A stretch of 29,880 bases of DNA from Caryophanales bacterium UBA4365 (GCA_002393905.1 DGSJ01000017.1:1-29880), one strand, 5' to 3'. Positions 9,166-17,260 are shown, counted from the first letter of the stretch. Numbers and translations: made by a program. The notes: generated by a model from the sequence alone, not told the origin.

Positions 9166-9879
9166 TTATCCTCTCTTGATTGTTGTTCCGACATCTTCTT
9201 TACGCACAACTTTTAGGAAATTATCCGGGTTTTGCATATTAAAAACGCGAACATCAATGTTTTGATCCTTGAGCATTTCCACTGCTGTTAAATCCATTAC
9301 TTTAAGATTTTTAGCAATGATTTCAGAGCAGGTGATTTCTTTAAACATATAAGCGTCTTTGTTCACGCGAGGATCATCGCTATAGATACCATCAACACCG
9401 TTCTTCGCAATTAGAATTGCGTCACAACCAACCTCAATAGCACGTAATGTAGCACAAGTATCGGTTGTAAAGAATGGTTTTCCAGTACCTCCACCAAAGA
9501 CGACAACAGTCTTCTCTTTCAGATACTTATCAGCGAGTTCTTTGGAGAAAGTTGGAGTGAACGTTTCCATTGGTACAGCAGATAAAACAACCGCATTTTG
9601 CTGGTTATTTTGTAATGTATTGGCTAATGCGAAGGAATTAATAACTGTTCCTAGCATGCCCATCTTATCACCAGTGACACGTTCGATTCCGCTTTTCTCA
9701 ACAAGTGAACCGCGACAAATATTTCCAGCCCCAATCACGACACAAACTTCAGTGCCGGTTTGGGCAATTTCTTTAATCACCTTGGAAATATTTAAAAGAG
9801 CCTCCGGGTCTAAAATACCATTACTCTTGTCTCCAGCGAGTGCTTCGCCAGATAGTTTGATAAGAATACGTTTATACAC
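9166..9879 (-). CDS. pyrH: UMP kinase
   Basis: Phosphorylates UMP to UDP in pyrimidine nucleotide synthesis; amino-acid-kinase fold, normally hexameric. The 237-aa length is typical. Seen: LIKLSGEAL near residues 7-15, GAGNICRG near 51-58, the VFGGGTGKPFFTTDT loop near 147-161, and AKNGVDGIYSDDPR near 178-191. It starts with GTG, preceded by AAGGAG about 9 nt upstream. It sits 21 nt after tsf and 4 nt before frr. Confidence 0.97.
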   Translation of the reverse strand: MYKRILIKLSGEALAGDKSNGILDPEALLNISKVIKEIAQTGTEVCVVIGAGNICRGSLVEKSGIERVTGDKMGMLGTVINSFALANTLQNNQQNAVVLSAVPMETFTPTFSKELADKYLKEKTVVVFGGGTGKPFFTTDTCATLRAIEVGCDAILIAKNGVDGIYSDDPRVNKDAYMFKEITCSEIIAKNLKVMDLTAVEMLKDQNIDVRVFNMQNPDNFLKVVRKEDVGTTIKRG

Positions 9880-9900
9880 CTTTTGGCTCTCCTTTTGGAA

Positions 9901-10767
9901 TTACTTAATTTCCTTCATGACTTCTTCAGCAAAGTTATCTTTACGTTTTTCGATACCTTCACCAACGGAGTAACGAATGAATTTAACAATCTTAATTCCT
10001 TTTTCTTTAGCGACTTGAGCAACGCTCTTTTCGCCATCAAGTAAGTATGCTTGGCTACCTAAGACAGATTCAGAAAGGATTTTCTTCACCTTGCCATTGG
10101 CAATACCTTCGAGCATTTGAGCTGGTTTTCCAGCCATCTTTGGATCTTCTTTCATGTTCTCCAAAGCAATTTGTTTTTCGTGAGCAATAACGCCAGCTGG
10201 AATGTCTTCTTCAGCAACATACTTTGGAGCATTCGCAGCAATATGCATTGCTAAGCCTTTTGCAAATTCAGGATCTTCTTTATCGAGAACAACTAAAGTT
10301 GCAATCTTACCACCCATGTGGATGTAGGAACCAAATCCTTCACTAGCTTTCTTTTCAACGATTTCGAAACGACGGTAGTCAAGTTTTTCACCCATTGAAA
10401 CTGTAGCATCAGTGAATAAAGATTTTGTGGCTTCCTTAGCTTCTTCTAAAGAAGTGCAGCCTTTTTCTAATGTGACTTTAGCAGATTCGCTCACTAAGGT
10501 GTGGAATTTTTCACCCTTAGAAACGAAGTCTGTTTCACAGTTGATTTCGCAGATAATGGCTTTGTTTCCATTAACTTGAACTTCAGCTAAACCTTCAGCA
10601 GCGATACGGGATGCTTTGGCTTGAGCTTTAGCAATACCTTTTTGACGTAACCAGTCGATGGCTTTTTCAACATCTTCACCGGATTCTTCTAAGGCGTGCT
10701 TGCAATCCATCATGCCTGCACCAGTACGATCACGGAGTTCTTTAATTAATTCAATCATGCTTGGCAT
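9901..10767 (-). CDS. tsf: elongation factor Ts
   Basis: Guanine-nucleotide exchange factor for EF-Tu. 288 aa, family-typical. Seen: N-terminal UBA-like region with LRDRTGAGMMDCKHAL near residues 11-26, the ICEINCETDFVSK signature near 72-84, and a two-part dimerisation core. ATG follows the rpsB stop by 2 nt, with a GAAGGT SD formed by the last rpsB codons. The pairing with rpsB is near-universal. Confidence 0.97.
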   Translation of the reverse strand: MPSMIELIKELRDRTGAGMMDCKHALEESGEDVEKAIDWLRQKGIAKAQAKASRIAAEGLAEVQVNGNKAIICEINCETDFVSKGEKFHTLVSESAKVTLEKGCTSLEEAKEATKSLFTDATVSMGEKLDYRRFEIVEKKASEGFGSYIHMGGKIATLVVLDKEDPEFAKGLAMHIAANAPKYVAEEDIPAGVIAHEKQIALENMKEDPKMAGKPAQMLEGIANGKVKKILSESVLGSQAYLLDGEKSVAQVAKEKGIKIVKFIRYSVGEGIEKRKDNFAEEVMKEIK

Positions 10768-10769
10768 AA

Positions 10770-11846
10770 TTATTTACCTTCTGCTGGGGCTTCTTCTGCT
10801 TTTGGAGCAGCTTTTTTGGCTGGAGCTTTTTTGGCTGGAGCTTTCTTTTCTTCAGCTTTTGGAGCTTCTTCTTTGGCTTCACCTTGAGCGGCTGCCTTAG
10901 CAGCTTCTTCGCGTTGAGCCTTCTTCATAGCTTGGTATTTTTCCATACGTTCTTGCTTTTCTTGGCGAGCTTTACGGATGGCAGCGATTCTTTCAGCGTT
11001 TTCTTTATCAGCTTGACGAACAGCGTCTTTCATTGTGGCTTCTTCACCTTCATCTTTGGTGTAGGCAATAGCAGTAATGCCACCCTTAGATTCAACAATC
11101 GCGTCAGCAAGTAATCCAATAATTAAGGAAACGGATCTTGTGGCGTCATCGTTAGCTGGGATTGGGAAGTCTAAGACATCTGGATCACAAGTTGTATCAG
11201 CTAAACCGAACACTGGGATGCGTAATTTACGAGCTTCAGCAACAGCTGTGTGTTCAACGGCTGGGTCACAGACGATGACAGCGTTTGGAAGCTTACGCAT
11301 TTCTTTAATACCTTCTAAGTTCTTAGAGAGTTTTTCTTTTTCCTTCTTAAGAAGAGCAACTTCTTTCTTTGGTAACTTTTCAAAGCTTCCATCGAGTTCC
11401 ATTTCTTCTAATTGTTTTAAGCGACGAATACGGGATTGGATGGTTTTGAAGTTTGTAAGTGTACCACCTAACCAACGGTTAGTGATGTAGAAGGAACCAG
11501 AACGTAATGCTTGTTCTTCAACGATGGCTTTGCATTGTGGCTTGATACCAACAAATAATGCTTTACCATTTTCATCAACAATGCTCTTAAGAGCAAGATA
11601 AGCTTCTTCGGCTTTAACAAGAGACTTGTTTAAGTCGATGAGGTAAATACCATTACGAGCACCGTAGATGAATTTGCCCATTTTTGGGTTCCATTTACGG
11701 GTGTTGTGTCCATAGTGAACACCACCTTCGAGTAGTTTGCGCATGGTGATGATCTTGGCATCTTTATCGTGCATGACCATTTCCATGACATTTTCTTCCT
11801 TAGCCGCTACTTCTTCGACTTCGGAAACTTTCTTTTCTTCGTTCAT
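10770..11846 (-). CDS. rpsB: 30S ribosomal protein S2 with long charged tails
   Basis: Small-subunit protein S2, which sits on the 30S body-head side and is needed for S1 or mRNA engagement. At 358 aa it is about 100 residues longer than B. subtilis S2. The S2 core runs from LLEGGVHYGHNTRKWNPKMG (start near residue 38) through FYITNRWLGGTLTNF and DPAVEHTAVAEA to SVSLIIGLLADAIVESKGG. About 37 residues precede it, and about 90 follow: an Arg/Lys/Glu helix, then a Lys/Ala/Pro/Glu tail with APAKK repeats. Start ATG has GGAGG 8 nt upstream. First gene of rpsB-tsf-pyrH-frr, with its own promoter and a structured leader. Confidence 0.96.
   Translation of the reverse strand: MNEEKKVSEVEEVAAKEENVMEMVMHDKDAKIITMRKLLEGGVHYGHNTRKWNPKMGKFIYGARNGIYLIDLNKSLVKAEEAYLALKSIVDENGKALFVGIKPQCKAIVEEQALRSGSFYITNRWLGGTLTNFKTIQSRIRRLKQLEEMELDGSFEKLPKKEVALLKKEKEKLSKNLEGIKEMRKLPNAVIVCDPAVEHTAVAEARKLRIPVFGLADTTCDPDVLDFPIPANDDATRSVSLIIGLLADAIVESKGGITAIAYTKDEGEEATMKDAVRQADKENAERIAAIRKARQEKQERMEKYQAMKKAQREEAAKAAAQGEAKEEAPKAEEKKAPAKKAPAKKAAPKAEEAPAEGK
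10811..10840 (-). repeat. 15-bp tandem repeat in rpsB tail
   Basis: Two exact adjacent copies of a 15-bp unit (10811-10825 and 10826-10840) encoding repeated Ala-Pro-Ala-Lys-Lys in the S2 tail. Its in-frame length means gain or loss of a copy would keep the gene open. Confidence 0.85.
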
Positions 11847-11874
11847 TTAAGAACCTCCATTTGTTTTAAGCCTC

Positions 11875-11933
11875 CATCATTTCGAACAACTTCCCCCTAG
11901 GTTAATAGGGACTCGGAAGTTGAATCCATGATG
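11875..11933 (-). promoter_or_regulatory. structured 5' leader of rpsB, candidate S2 autoregulatory RNA
   Basis: On the minus strand three nested helices can form: P1 CATCAT/ATGATG (11928-11933 with 11875-11880), P2 CAACTTCC/GGAAGTTG (11915-11922 with 11887-11894) and P3 CCCTA/TAGGG (11906-11910 with 11895-11899), with a one-sided 4-nt bulge between P2 and P3. P1 ends directly before GGAGG at 11870-11874; the true SD follows about 20 nt later. S2 autoregulates through its leader in several bacteria. I do not recognise this fold as a named family. Confidence 0.6.
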
Positions 11934-11950
11934 TGCGTATTTACTCTTTC

Positions 11951-11985
11951 TATAAATAAAAAGAGTGTGATTATTCTAACACTCT
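11951..11985 (-). terminator. terminator of trmFO-xerC
   Basis: Minus-strand hairpin AGAGTGT/ACACTCT (11979-11985 with 11962-11968) with a 10-nt loop, followed by TTTTATTT, 27 nt after the xerC stop. The loop holds the -10 of the rpsB promoter. Confidence 0.8.
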
Positions 11986-12001
11986 CTAATTTAACTGCCA
12001 A
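11973..12001 (-). promoter_or_regulatory. rpsB promoter
   Basis: Minus-strand TTGGCA (11996-12001), 17-nt spacer, TAGAAT (11973-11978): 10 of 12 consensus bases at ideal spacing. The start point would fall in the right arm of the xerC terminator, so rpsB transcripts lack the left arm and cannot fold that terminator. Confidence 0.7.
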
Positions 12002-12012
12002 TAAATAATTAA

Positions 12013-12921
12013 TTATTTTTTGAAGGCACGTGGATGATGAAGTTGAAATTGGTCAATCATTTGCTCCTCAGTCACGTGGGTATAAATCTGTGTTGTATTG
12101 AGTGATTCATGACCCAAAAGTTCCTGAATTACCCGTAAATCTGCACCGCCTTCAAGTAAATGTGTTGCAAAGGAATGACGAAAAATATGTGGATGTAATC
12201 CGTAATTTGTTCCGATTTTCTTTTCAATATCATCAAGAATAAATTGCAAACCACGAACAGTTAATTTCTTTCCTTGGGAGTTAAGAAAGACATATTCATT
12301 GTTAAATTCAAACTTATTTAGAACCACTAAACTTGGTCGACATTCTTCTAAATATTTTTCCAAAGTCTGTTTTGAAGACTGGGAGAATACAACCATTCGT
12401 TCTTTACGACCCTTGCCTAAAATTCGAATTGTTCTTCTTTTAAAGTCAATGTCACGCAATCGAATCTCGATAAACTCACTAGCTCGTACACCAGTAGCGT
12501 AAAGGATTTCCATGATTGCTTGGTCGCGGAGCATTAAAGGATCAGTTCTTTCTTTGTTTCGTCTAAATAAGTCATCTATTTGTTCTATATATAGAACACT
12601 AGGAAGATTTTTATCTTGTTTGATTGAGTCTAAATAAAGGAAAGGATTCTCCTTAACAACTCCCTTCTTTAGTAAATAAGAATAATAATGGCGAAGCGAT
12701 GCAACCTTTCTTTGACACGATCTTTTTGAAACGCCATCCATCATTAGTTCAGATAGATAGTTACGAATTGTTCCTGCGTCAACATCCGTTATATCAACAC
12801 CATGTTTAAAATTAATTCGGTAAAACTGTTCAATATCTCGACCATACGAATCAAGTGTTTTATCCGAGTATCCGTGATCATATTTAAGATGTTCTAAAAA
12901 GTCTTTAATCTCATCTAGCAT
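12013..12921 (-). CDS. xerC: tyrosine recombinase XerC/CodV
   Basis: Site-specific recombinase of the XerC/XerD type, which resolves chromosome dimers at dif with a partner Xer protein. I place the start at ATG 12921 ([12 protein letters not shown], 302 aa): GGAGAG lies 9 nt upstream and the N-terminus then matches the family, whereas the open frame reaches back to a TTG at 12945 inside trmFO. An N-terminal core-binding SAM-like domain is followed by the catalytic domain with Arg146 (ATGVRASE), Lys in [13 protein letters not shown] (His245, Arg248), LGHE (His271) and nucleophile Tyr280 in QIYTH. All catalytic residues are present. The gene overlaps trmFO by 11 nt, as codV follows gid in B. 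subtilis, which favours XerC over a phage integrase. Confidence 0.93.
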   Translation of the reverse strand: MLDEIKDFLEHLKYDHGYSDKTLDSYGRDIEQFYRINFKHGVDITDVDAGTIRNYLSELMMDGVSKRSCQRKVASLRHYYSYLLKKGVVKENPFLYLDSIKQDKNLPSVLYIEQIDDLFRRNKERTDPLMLRDQAIMEILYATGVRASEFIEIRLRDIDFKRRTIRILGKGRKERMVVFSQSSKQTLEKYLEECRPSLVVLNKFEFNNEYVFLNSQGKKLTVRGLQFILDDIEKKIGTNYGLHPHIFRHSFATHLLEGGADLRVIQELLGHESLNTTQIYTHVTEEQMIDQFQLHHPRAFKK

Positions 12922-14197
12922 CGATCGATTCTCTCCACTCATCAATTAACTTCAAGGAACGTTCCGCAAGCTCCTCACGAGAGGATGCATTCGCTCCGTA
13001 GAAAATACCGAAATTTGCGTTCATTGGTGAAAAATCTTTAGGATTTGCATGGATAACATAGTTTTTTAAAGATCCAATCATTGTCTGCAAAGGTAAATCA
13101 GGAATCTTTTTATTTTCCAATTTGGCCATGGCATAAATTCCAGCAAGAATGCCCATTGCGGCTGATTCAACGTAACCTTCAACGCCAATTAATTGCCCGG
13201 CCAAAAAGACGTCGCTATTAGTCTTCATTGAAAGATTGTCGTTAAGAATTGTTGGGGAACATAAATACATGTTTTTATGCATCAAACCATAGCGGACGAA
13301 TTCAGCATTTTCTAATCCAGGAATCATTCTAAAGACACGTTTTTGTTCCGGGTATGTAAGGTTTGTTTGAAATCCAACAATGTTATATAAATCGCCAAAT
13401 TGATTATCTTGTCTTAGTTGAACAACAGCATAGGCTTTTGGACGATCCATCATTTGTAAACCTTTAGGTTTCATTGGTCCATAACGTAAAGTGTCACGCC
13501 CTCTTTTAGCCATAACTTCGATTGGCATACAACCTTCGAAATAGTTTTTATCAAAATCATGAATCATCGCTAATTCAGCATGTGTTAATTCATCATAAAA
13601 CTTGTTGTATTGTTCTTCAGAAAAAGGACAGTTAATGTAGGAATCATCACCTTGGTCATAACGTGCTTTTCGATAAGCGATTTCCATGTTGATTGAATCC
13701 TTTTTTACAATCGGTGCGCTCGCATCAAAAAAGAACAAAGAGTCTTGCCCAACTTGTTTGGCCAAATAGCTTGCTAAGCCTTCACTTGTTAATGGGCCAG
13801 TGGCAATAATGTTAATGCCATCTTTAGGTTCTTTTACATCCTCGTGATGCACATGAAAATTTGAAAAAGAACCAATAATTGCGGTAATTTTCTCAGCAAA
13901 CCGCTGACGATCAACACTTAACGCATTTCCGCTTGGAACCTCAGTTTCTTTAGCGGCTTCCATCATTATTGAACCAAGATGAGACATCTCTTCTTTGAGT
14001 AAACCACACGCATTGTCGAGGCGTTTTGACTTTAAAGAATTTGAACAAACAAGTTCACCAAACAATCCTGTATGATGGGCTGGAGTCATCTCGTTTGGAC
14101 GTTTCTCAAAAAGATGAACCTCATAACCTTTTTTCAGCAAAAAGTAGCAGGCTTCTGCACCAGCTAAACCACCGCCAATAACATTAACTTTCTTCAT
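12911..14197 (-). CDS. trmFO: tRNA (uracil-54-C5)-methyltransferase, folate/FAD-dependent
   Basis: Makes ribothymidine at position 54 of tRNA with methylenetetrahydrofolate and FADH2 (formerly Gid). Seen: FAD-binding [13 protein letters not shown] near residues 3-15, [19 protein letters not shown], and the [17 protein letters not shown] region in the C-terminal third. Start ATG 14197 ([10 protein letters not shown], 428 aa) is chosen because the dinucleotide-binding strand begins there and a TATAAT lies 6 nt upstream; the open frame runs back to 14224 but that part would be upstream of the RNA start. First gene of trmFO-xerC. The order topA-gid-codV is conserved in Bacilli. Confidence 0.96.
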   Translation of the reverse strand: MKKVNVIGGGLAGAEACYFLLKKGYEVHLFEKRPNEMTPAHHTGLFGELVCSNSLKSKRLDNACGLLKEEMSHLGSIMMEAAKETEVPSGNALSVDRQRFAEKITAIIGSFSNFHVHHEDVKEPKDGINIIATGPLTSEGLASYLAKQVGQDSLFFFDASAPIVKKDSINMEIAYRKARYDQGDDSYINCPFSEEQYNKFYDELTHAELAMIHDFDKNYFEGCMPIEVMAKRGRDTLRYGPMKPKGLQMMDRPKAYAVVQLRQDNQFGDLYNIVGFQTNLTYPEQKRVFRMIPGLENAEFVRYGLMHKNMYLCSPTILNDNLSMKTNSDVFLAGQLIGVEGYVESAAMGILAGIYAMAKLENKKIPDLPLQTMIGSLKNYVIHANPKDFSPMNANFGIFYGANASSREELAERSLKLIDEWRESIDAR

Positions 14198-14203
14198 GCG
14201 ACA

Positions 14204-14209
14204 ATTATA
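14204..14209 (-). promoter_or_regulatory. trmFO promoter -10 element, predicted leaderless start
   Basis: Minus-strand TATAAT, 6 nt before ATG 14197, directly after the U-tract of the topA terminator. A weak TTAAAA lies 16 nt further upstream, within the terminator hairpin sequence. There is no SD. Confidence 0.6.
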
Positions 14210-14210
14210 T

Positions 14211-14242
14211 AACAAAAAAGGCAATTTTTAATTCGCCTTTTT
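14211..14242 (-). terminator. topA terminator containing the topA stop codon
   Basis: Minus-strand hairpin AAAAGGC...GCCTTTT with an inner AATT/AATT pairing and one bulged base (14215-14242), then a run of six T on the minus strand. The topA TAA (14228-14230) is inside the hairpin loop region. Confidence 0.8.
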
Positions 14243-16315
14243 AATATATTCGATGTGATGACACTTTGGATAATTGGAACATCCGATGATTGTTCGACCT
14301 CGAGCTGTTCGCTTCACAAGATCTCCACCACACTCTGGACATTTACCAACTACTTCAAGAGGTTTCTTTTCGTTTTTGATGTAGTCACAATGTGGGTAAT
14401 TAGAACAAGCCACAAACTTTTTGCCTTTTTTACTTCTTCTATAAACCAAAGGTTTACCACATACTGGACACATCTCACCAGTGTACTCAATTTGAGTTTC
14501 GTTTTCGCAATAGTCACATTCTGGGAAATTAGAACATCCGATAAACTCTCCGAATTTACCTTTTTTGATGACTAATTCACTTCCACATTTTGGACATTTG
14601 CGACCAACAGGAACATCTTCATCTTTGTACATCTTCTTGCTTGCTTCTTCCGCAATCTTAGTGAATTCATCATAGAAGTTATGAAGAACATCACTTCGAG
14701 AAATTTCGCCTTCTTGAATCTTATCTAAATAAGATTCCATTCGAGCAGTATATTTTACATCGATTAAACTTGGGAAGTACTTATTCAAAACAATAGAAGT
14801 TTTCTTGCCTTGTTCTGTTGTTTCGAATTGACCTTGTTTTGATTCGATATATTTTCTCTTTAGTAACGTATCGATTGTTGAAGCATATGTTGATGGACGA
14901 CCAATACCTTTTTCTTCCATGAGCTTAACTACTTTAGCTTCGTTAAGTTTTGCTGGAGGTTGGGTAAACTTTTGTTCATTAACCACATTTTTAATTTCGA
15001 GTATTTCACCTTCAACAAATTTTGGAGGAACTTTATCATCCTGCTTTTCAGCAGAGTAAATCTTGGTATAACCATCAAAGATGGTTGATGAAAATTCAGA
15101 CTTAAATTCAACACCATTAGATTCAAAGGTGACTTTCTCAACAGATTCTTTTTTAGCCACCATCAAGGATGCCAATGTTCTTTCATAAATTAATTTATAT
15201 AGTTTATAAAGATCGTTTGCTTTGGATTTTGCATTGGCAAGCAAAGCACCTTTAATTGATTCTGGAGTACGATGGTTTGATGTTGGACGAATTGCTTCGT
15301 GAGCGTTTTGTGCTTGAGCTTGTTTAACAATTTTTCGTTTTCCAACGTATTCTTTTCCAAATGTTTCTGTAATAAAGTTAGTCGCACGTTCAACAAATGT
15401 ATCAGAAAGATAAGTTGAGTCAGTACGAATGTAGGTGATTAAACCAACATGCTCATCACCAAGGTTGATACCTTCATATAGTTCTTGAGCAAGTTCGGAA
15501 GTCTTCTTGGTTGAGAAGTGATAGACGTTAAATGCTTCTTGTTGAAGAGAGGAAGTTGTGAAGGCTGGTTTTGATTCAACACTCTTCACGCTTTTCTTAA
15601 TTTCTTTGACAACAATTTCCTTACCTAATTTAGCAAGAATTTTGTCATTTGTTTCCTTATTTGGAATCTCTTTAATTTCACCGCATTTATCAAATTCAGC
15701 CGAGAATTTACGGTTATTTTTGTTAAATTCAACAACTAATCTCCAGTATTCTTCTGGAACGAATTCCTCAATTTCCTTATCATGATCAGTGATCATTTTT
15801 AAGGTTGCGGATTGAACTCGGCCAGCAGATTTAGATTTAATCTTTTTCTGGACTAAACCAGAAAGTTTAAAGCCCATGATACGGTCGATAATTCGACGTG
15901 TTTCTTGGGAGTTAACAAGATTCATATCAATCGTGCGTGGATGTTTAATTGCTTCACTAATAGACGCACGGGTGATTTCATGGAACTCGAGACGTTTTGT
16001 TGTCTTTGGATCGAGACCTAAAACTTGAGATAAATGCCAGGCAATAGCTTCACCTTCACGGTCAGGGTCGGTAGCAAGCAGAACTTCGTCTGCTTGACGC
16101 GCGGCATTCTTAAGTTCATTGACAGTTGGATACTTTGATTTAGTAATCACATAGGAAGCCTTAAAATCGTTATTTACATCCACACCATAACCACCCTTTC
16201 CACTAGTGGAAAGATCTCTAATATGTCCCTTAGATGCTAAGACAACATATTCGTCACCAAGGTAACGTTGGATGGTATGACATTTGTTTGGAGATTCGAC
16301 AATAACTAGCTTCAT
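14228..16315 (-). CDS. topA: DNA topoisomerase I, type IA
   Basis: Relaxes negative supercoils through a 5'-phosphotyrosine intermediate. Start ATG 16315 (MKLVIVESPNK, 695 aa) is chosen: the Toprim domain begins there in the family, and a complete promoter lies just upstream; a further in-frame ATG at 16348 would lie upstream of the predicted RNA start. Seen: Toprim with ATDPDREGEA near residues 81-90, DRIMGFKLSG, the active-site Tyr295 in GLITYIRTDS, and three C-terminal four-Cys zinc ribbons from about 581 to the end (CPKCG, CPVCG, CPECG, each followed by a CSN(F/Y)P segment). It appears monocistronic, lying between dprA and trmFO as in B. subtilis. Confidence 0.97.
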   Translation of the reverse strand: MKLVIVESPNKCHTIQRYLGDEYVVLASKGHIRDLSTSGKGGYGVDVNNDFKASYVITKSKYPTVNELKNAARQADEVLLATDPDREGEAIAWHLSQVLGLDPKTTKRLEFHEITRASISEAIKHPRTIDMNLVNSQETRRIIDRIMGFKLSGLVQKKIKSKSAGRVQSATLKMITDHDKEIEEFVPEEYWRLVVEFNKNNRKFSAEFDKCGEIKEIPNKETNDKILAKLGKEIVVKEIKKSVKSVESKPAFTTSSLQQEAFNVYHFSTKKTSELAQELYEGINLGDEHVGLITYIRTDSTYLSDTFVERATNFITETFGKEYVGKRKIVKQAQAQNAHEAIRPTSNHRTPESIKGALLANAKSKANDLYKLYKLIYERTLASLMVAKKESVEKVTFESNGVEFKSEFSSTIFDGYTKIYSAEKQDDKVPPKFVEGEILEIKNVVNEQKFTQPPAKLNEAKVVKLMEEKGIGRPSTYASTIDTLLKRKYIESKQGQFETTEQGKKTSIVLNKYFPSLIDVKYTARMESYLDKIQEGEISRSDVLHNFYDEFTKIAEEASKKMYKDEDVPVGRKCPKCGSELVIKKGKFGEFIGCSNFPECDYCENETQIEYTGEMCPVCGKPLVYRRSKKGKKFVACSNYPHCDYIKNEKKPLEVVGKCPECGGDLVKRTARGRTIIGCSNYPKCHHIEYIKKAN

Positions 16316-16326
16316 ATCGCTATAAG

Positions 16327-16355
16327 AATATATTGGTTTGTATCGCATAAGTCAA
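16327..16355 (-). promoter_or_regulatory. topA promoter, near-leaderless
   Basis: Minus-strand TTGACT (16350-16355), 17-nt spacer, TATATT (16327-16332). The -10 ends 11 nt before ATG 16315, so the 5' UTR would be about 5 nt or less, with no room for an SD. Confidence 0.75.
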
Positions 16356-16368
16356 ACACCTATTTTCC

Positions 16369-16391
16369 TTAAAGAATACATATTTCTTTAA
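16369..16391 (-). other. AT-rich hairpin between dprA and topA
   Basis: Perfect 8-bp inverted repeat TTAAAGAA / TTCTTTAA with a 7-nt loop, 8 nt after the dprA stop. It lacks a U-tract in the minus direction, so it is a poor intrinsic terminator. It might mark the 3' end of the dprA mRNA or be an operator upstream of the topA promoter. Confidence 0.4.
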
Positions 16392-16398
16392 TATATTT

Positions 16399-17202
16399 TT
16401 ATAGTTCAAAAATTGGTCCTTCTTTATCGCATTCAAGAACCTCAAGTAAGTCTTTTGCTGACTCAATCATATAGGCACCTTGCTTAATTAGATGGTTACA
16501 AAGTGAGTTTTCTTGAATTGGATATGGAACACAACAAACATCTTTTCCAGTTGATAAAGCGTAAGCAGTTGATATCTGGGTTCCAGAGTGTTTTTTCGCT
16601 TCAGTAATAATCACTACTCGCGATAATCCGACAATGATTCGATTGCGCATTGGAAAATATTTCGCGCAAGGTGTAACATCACACGGATATTCCGATATTA
16701 ATAACCCTGTTCTTTTAATTTCTTCATATAAATCGTGGTTAGATTCTGGATAACAAACATCAATCCCGCTTCCTAAAACGGCAATTGTTTTTCCTAATTT
16801 ATTTACGCACGCTGCGTGCGCGCATGTATCAATTCCTTTTGCTAAACCGGATACAATTGTGAATTTGTTACATACTTCACTAACAATTTCTTGGGTGATA
16901 TTTTGTCCGTATTCGGAACATTTTCTTGAACCAATAAACGCCAGGTTTTGATTCTCATCCTTAATTAGTGAAATATCTCCATAGTAATAGAGCACAAAAG
17001 GCGGATGAGGTGTCTTTTGTTTTAAATAATCTGGATAATCTTCATCCAGAATCGTGATGCAAGGAGATGTGACTTTTTTAAGCATCTCTTGCATCTCTTC
17101 ATCAGTTGGAGGTTCCTCTTTATTTACAAGATGATCATAGATTTGATTGAAGTCACCTTTGTATAACATTGAGAGGTAAATAAGTAAATTTCTAGCTTTC
17201 AT
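16399..17202 (-). CDS. dprA: DNA-processing protein DprA
   Basis: Loads RecA onto incoming single-stranded DNA in natural transformation. 267 aa, with the Rossmann-like core: FIGSRKCSEYG, SGLAKGIDTCAHAA, AVLGSGIDVCYPESN, LISEYP, FPMRNRIIVGLS and TEAKKHSGTQ. The usual Gly-x-Asn-x-Leu motif is replaced by LCNHLI. The C-terminal winged-helix of longer DprA proteins is missing. ATG follows GAAAGGA and seven T; that SD is the 3' arm of a terminator-like hairpin. Gene order lepB-rbgA-rnhB-dprA suggests expression by read-through. No other competence gene is in the window, so transformation ability cannot be judged. Confidence 0.93.
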   Translation of the reverse strand: MKARNLLIYLSMLYKGDFNQIYDHLVNKEEPPTDEEMQEMLKKVTSPCITILDEDYPDYLKQKTPHPPFVLYYYGDISLIKDENQNLAFIGSRKCSEYGQNITQEIVSEVCNKFTIVSGLAKGIDTCAHAACVNKLGKTIAVLGSGIDVCYPESNHDLYEEIKRTGLLISEYPCDVTPCAKYFPMRNRIIVGLSRVVIITEAKKHSGTQISTAYALSTGKDVCCVPYPIQENSLCNHLIKQGAYMIESAKDLLEVLECDKEGPIFEL

Positions 17203-17238
17203 AAAAAAATCCTTTCACTAACTAAATTCGTAAAAGGA
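17203..17238 (-). terminator. terminator-like hairpin that includes the dprA SD
   Basis: Minus-strand TCCTTTTAC / GTGAAAGGA (17230-17238 with 17210-17218; one G-U pair), 11-nt loop, then seven T that run straight into the dprA ATG. The 3' arm carries the dprA ribosome binding site, so folding would both end transcription and block translation. Confidence 0.75.
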
Positions 17239-17260
17239 CTATCAAATTTGCACTTATTTA

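Noticed and set aside
9162..9209. N-terminal extension of frr
   Set aside because: It lies inside pyrH and lacks family homology; ATG 9161 has a good SD and gives normal RRF length.
9542..9973. Plus-strand open frame of 143 codons
   Set aside because: Antisense to pyrH and the end of tsf, no SD, no family features; the minus-strand proteins are certain.
11077..11490. Plus-strand open frame of 137 codons
   Set aside because: Shadow of rpsB, which is clearly the coding strand.
11845..11880. Possible short upstream ORFs in the rpsB leader (ATG GAG GTT CTT AAA TGA and another)
   Set aside because: Only 4-5 codons and made of the SD itself; likely chance.
12013..12921. Phage or integron integrase marking a mobile element
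   Set aside because: Sequence and place after trmFO fit chromosomal XerC (CodV); no att site, cargo or repeats flank it.
12922..12945. TTG-initiated N-terminal extension of xerC
   Set aside because: No SD of its own, lies in trmFO, and the family-like N-terminus begins at ATG 12921 behind GGAGAG.
16369..16391. dprA intrinsic terminator
   Set aside because: The stem is perfect but AT-only at its base and no U-tract follows on the minus strand; listed only as a hairpin.
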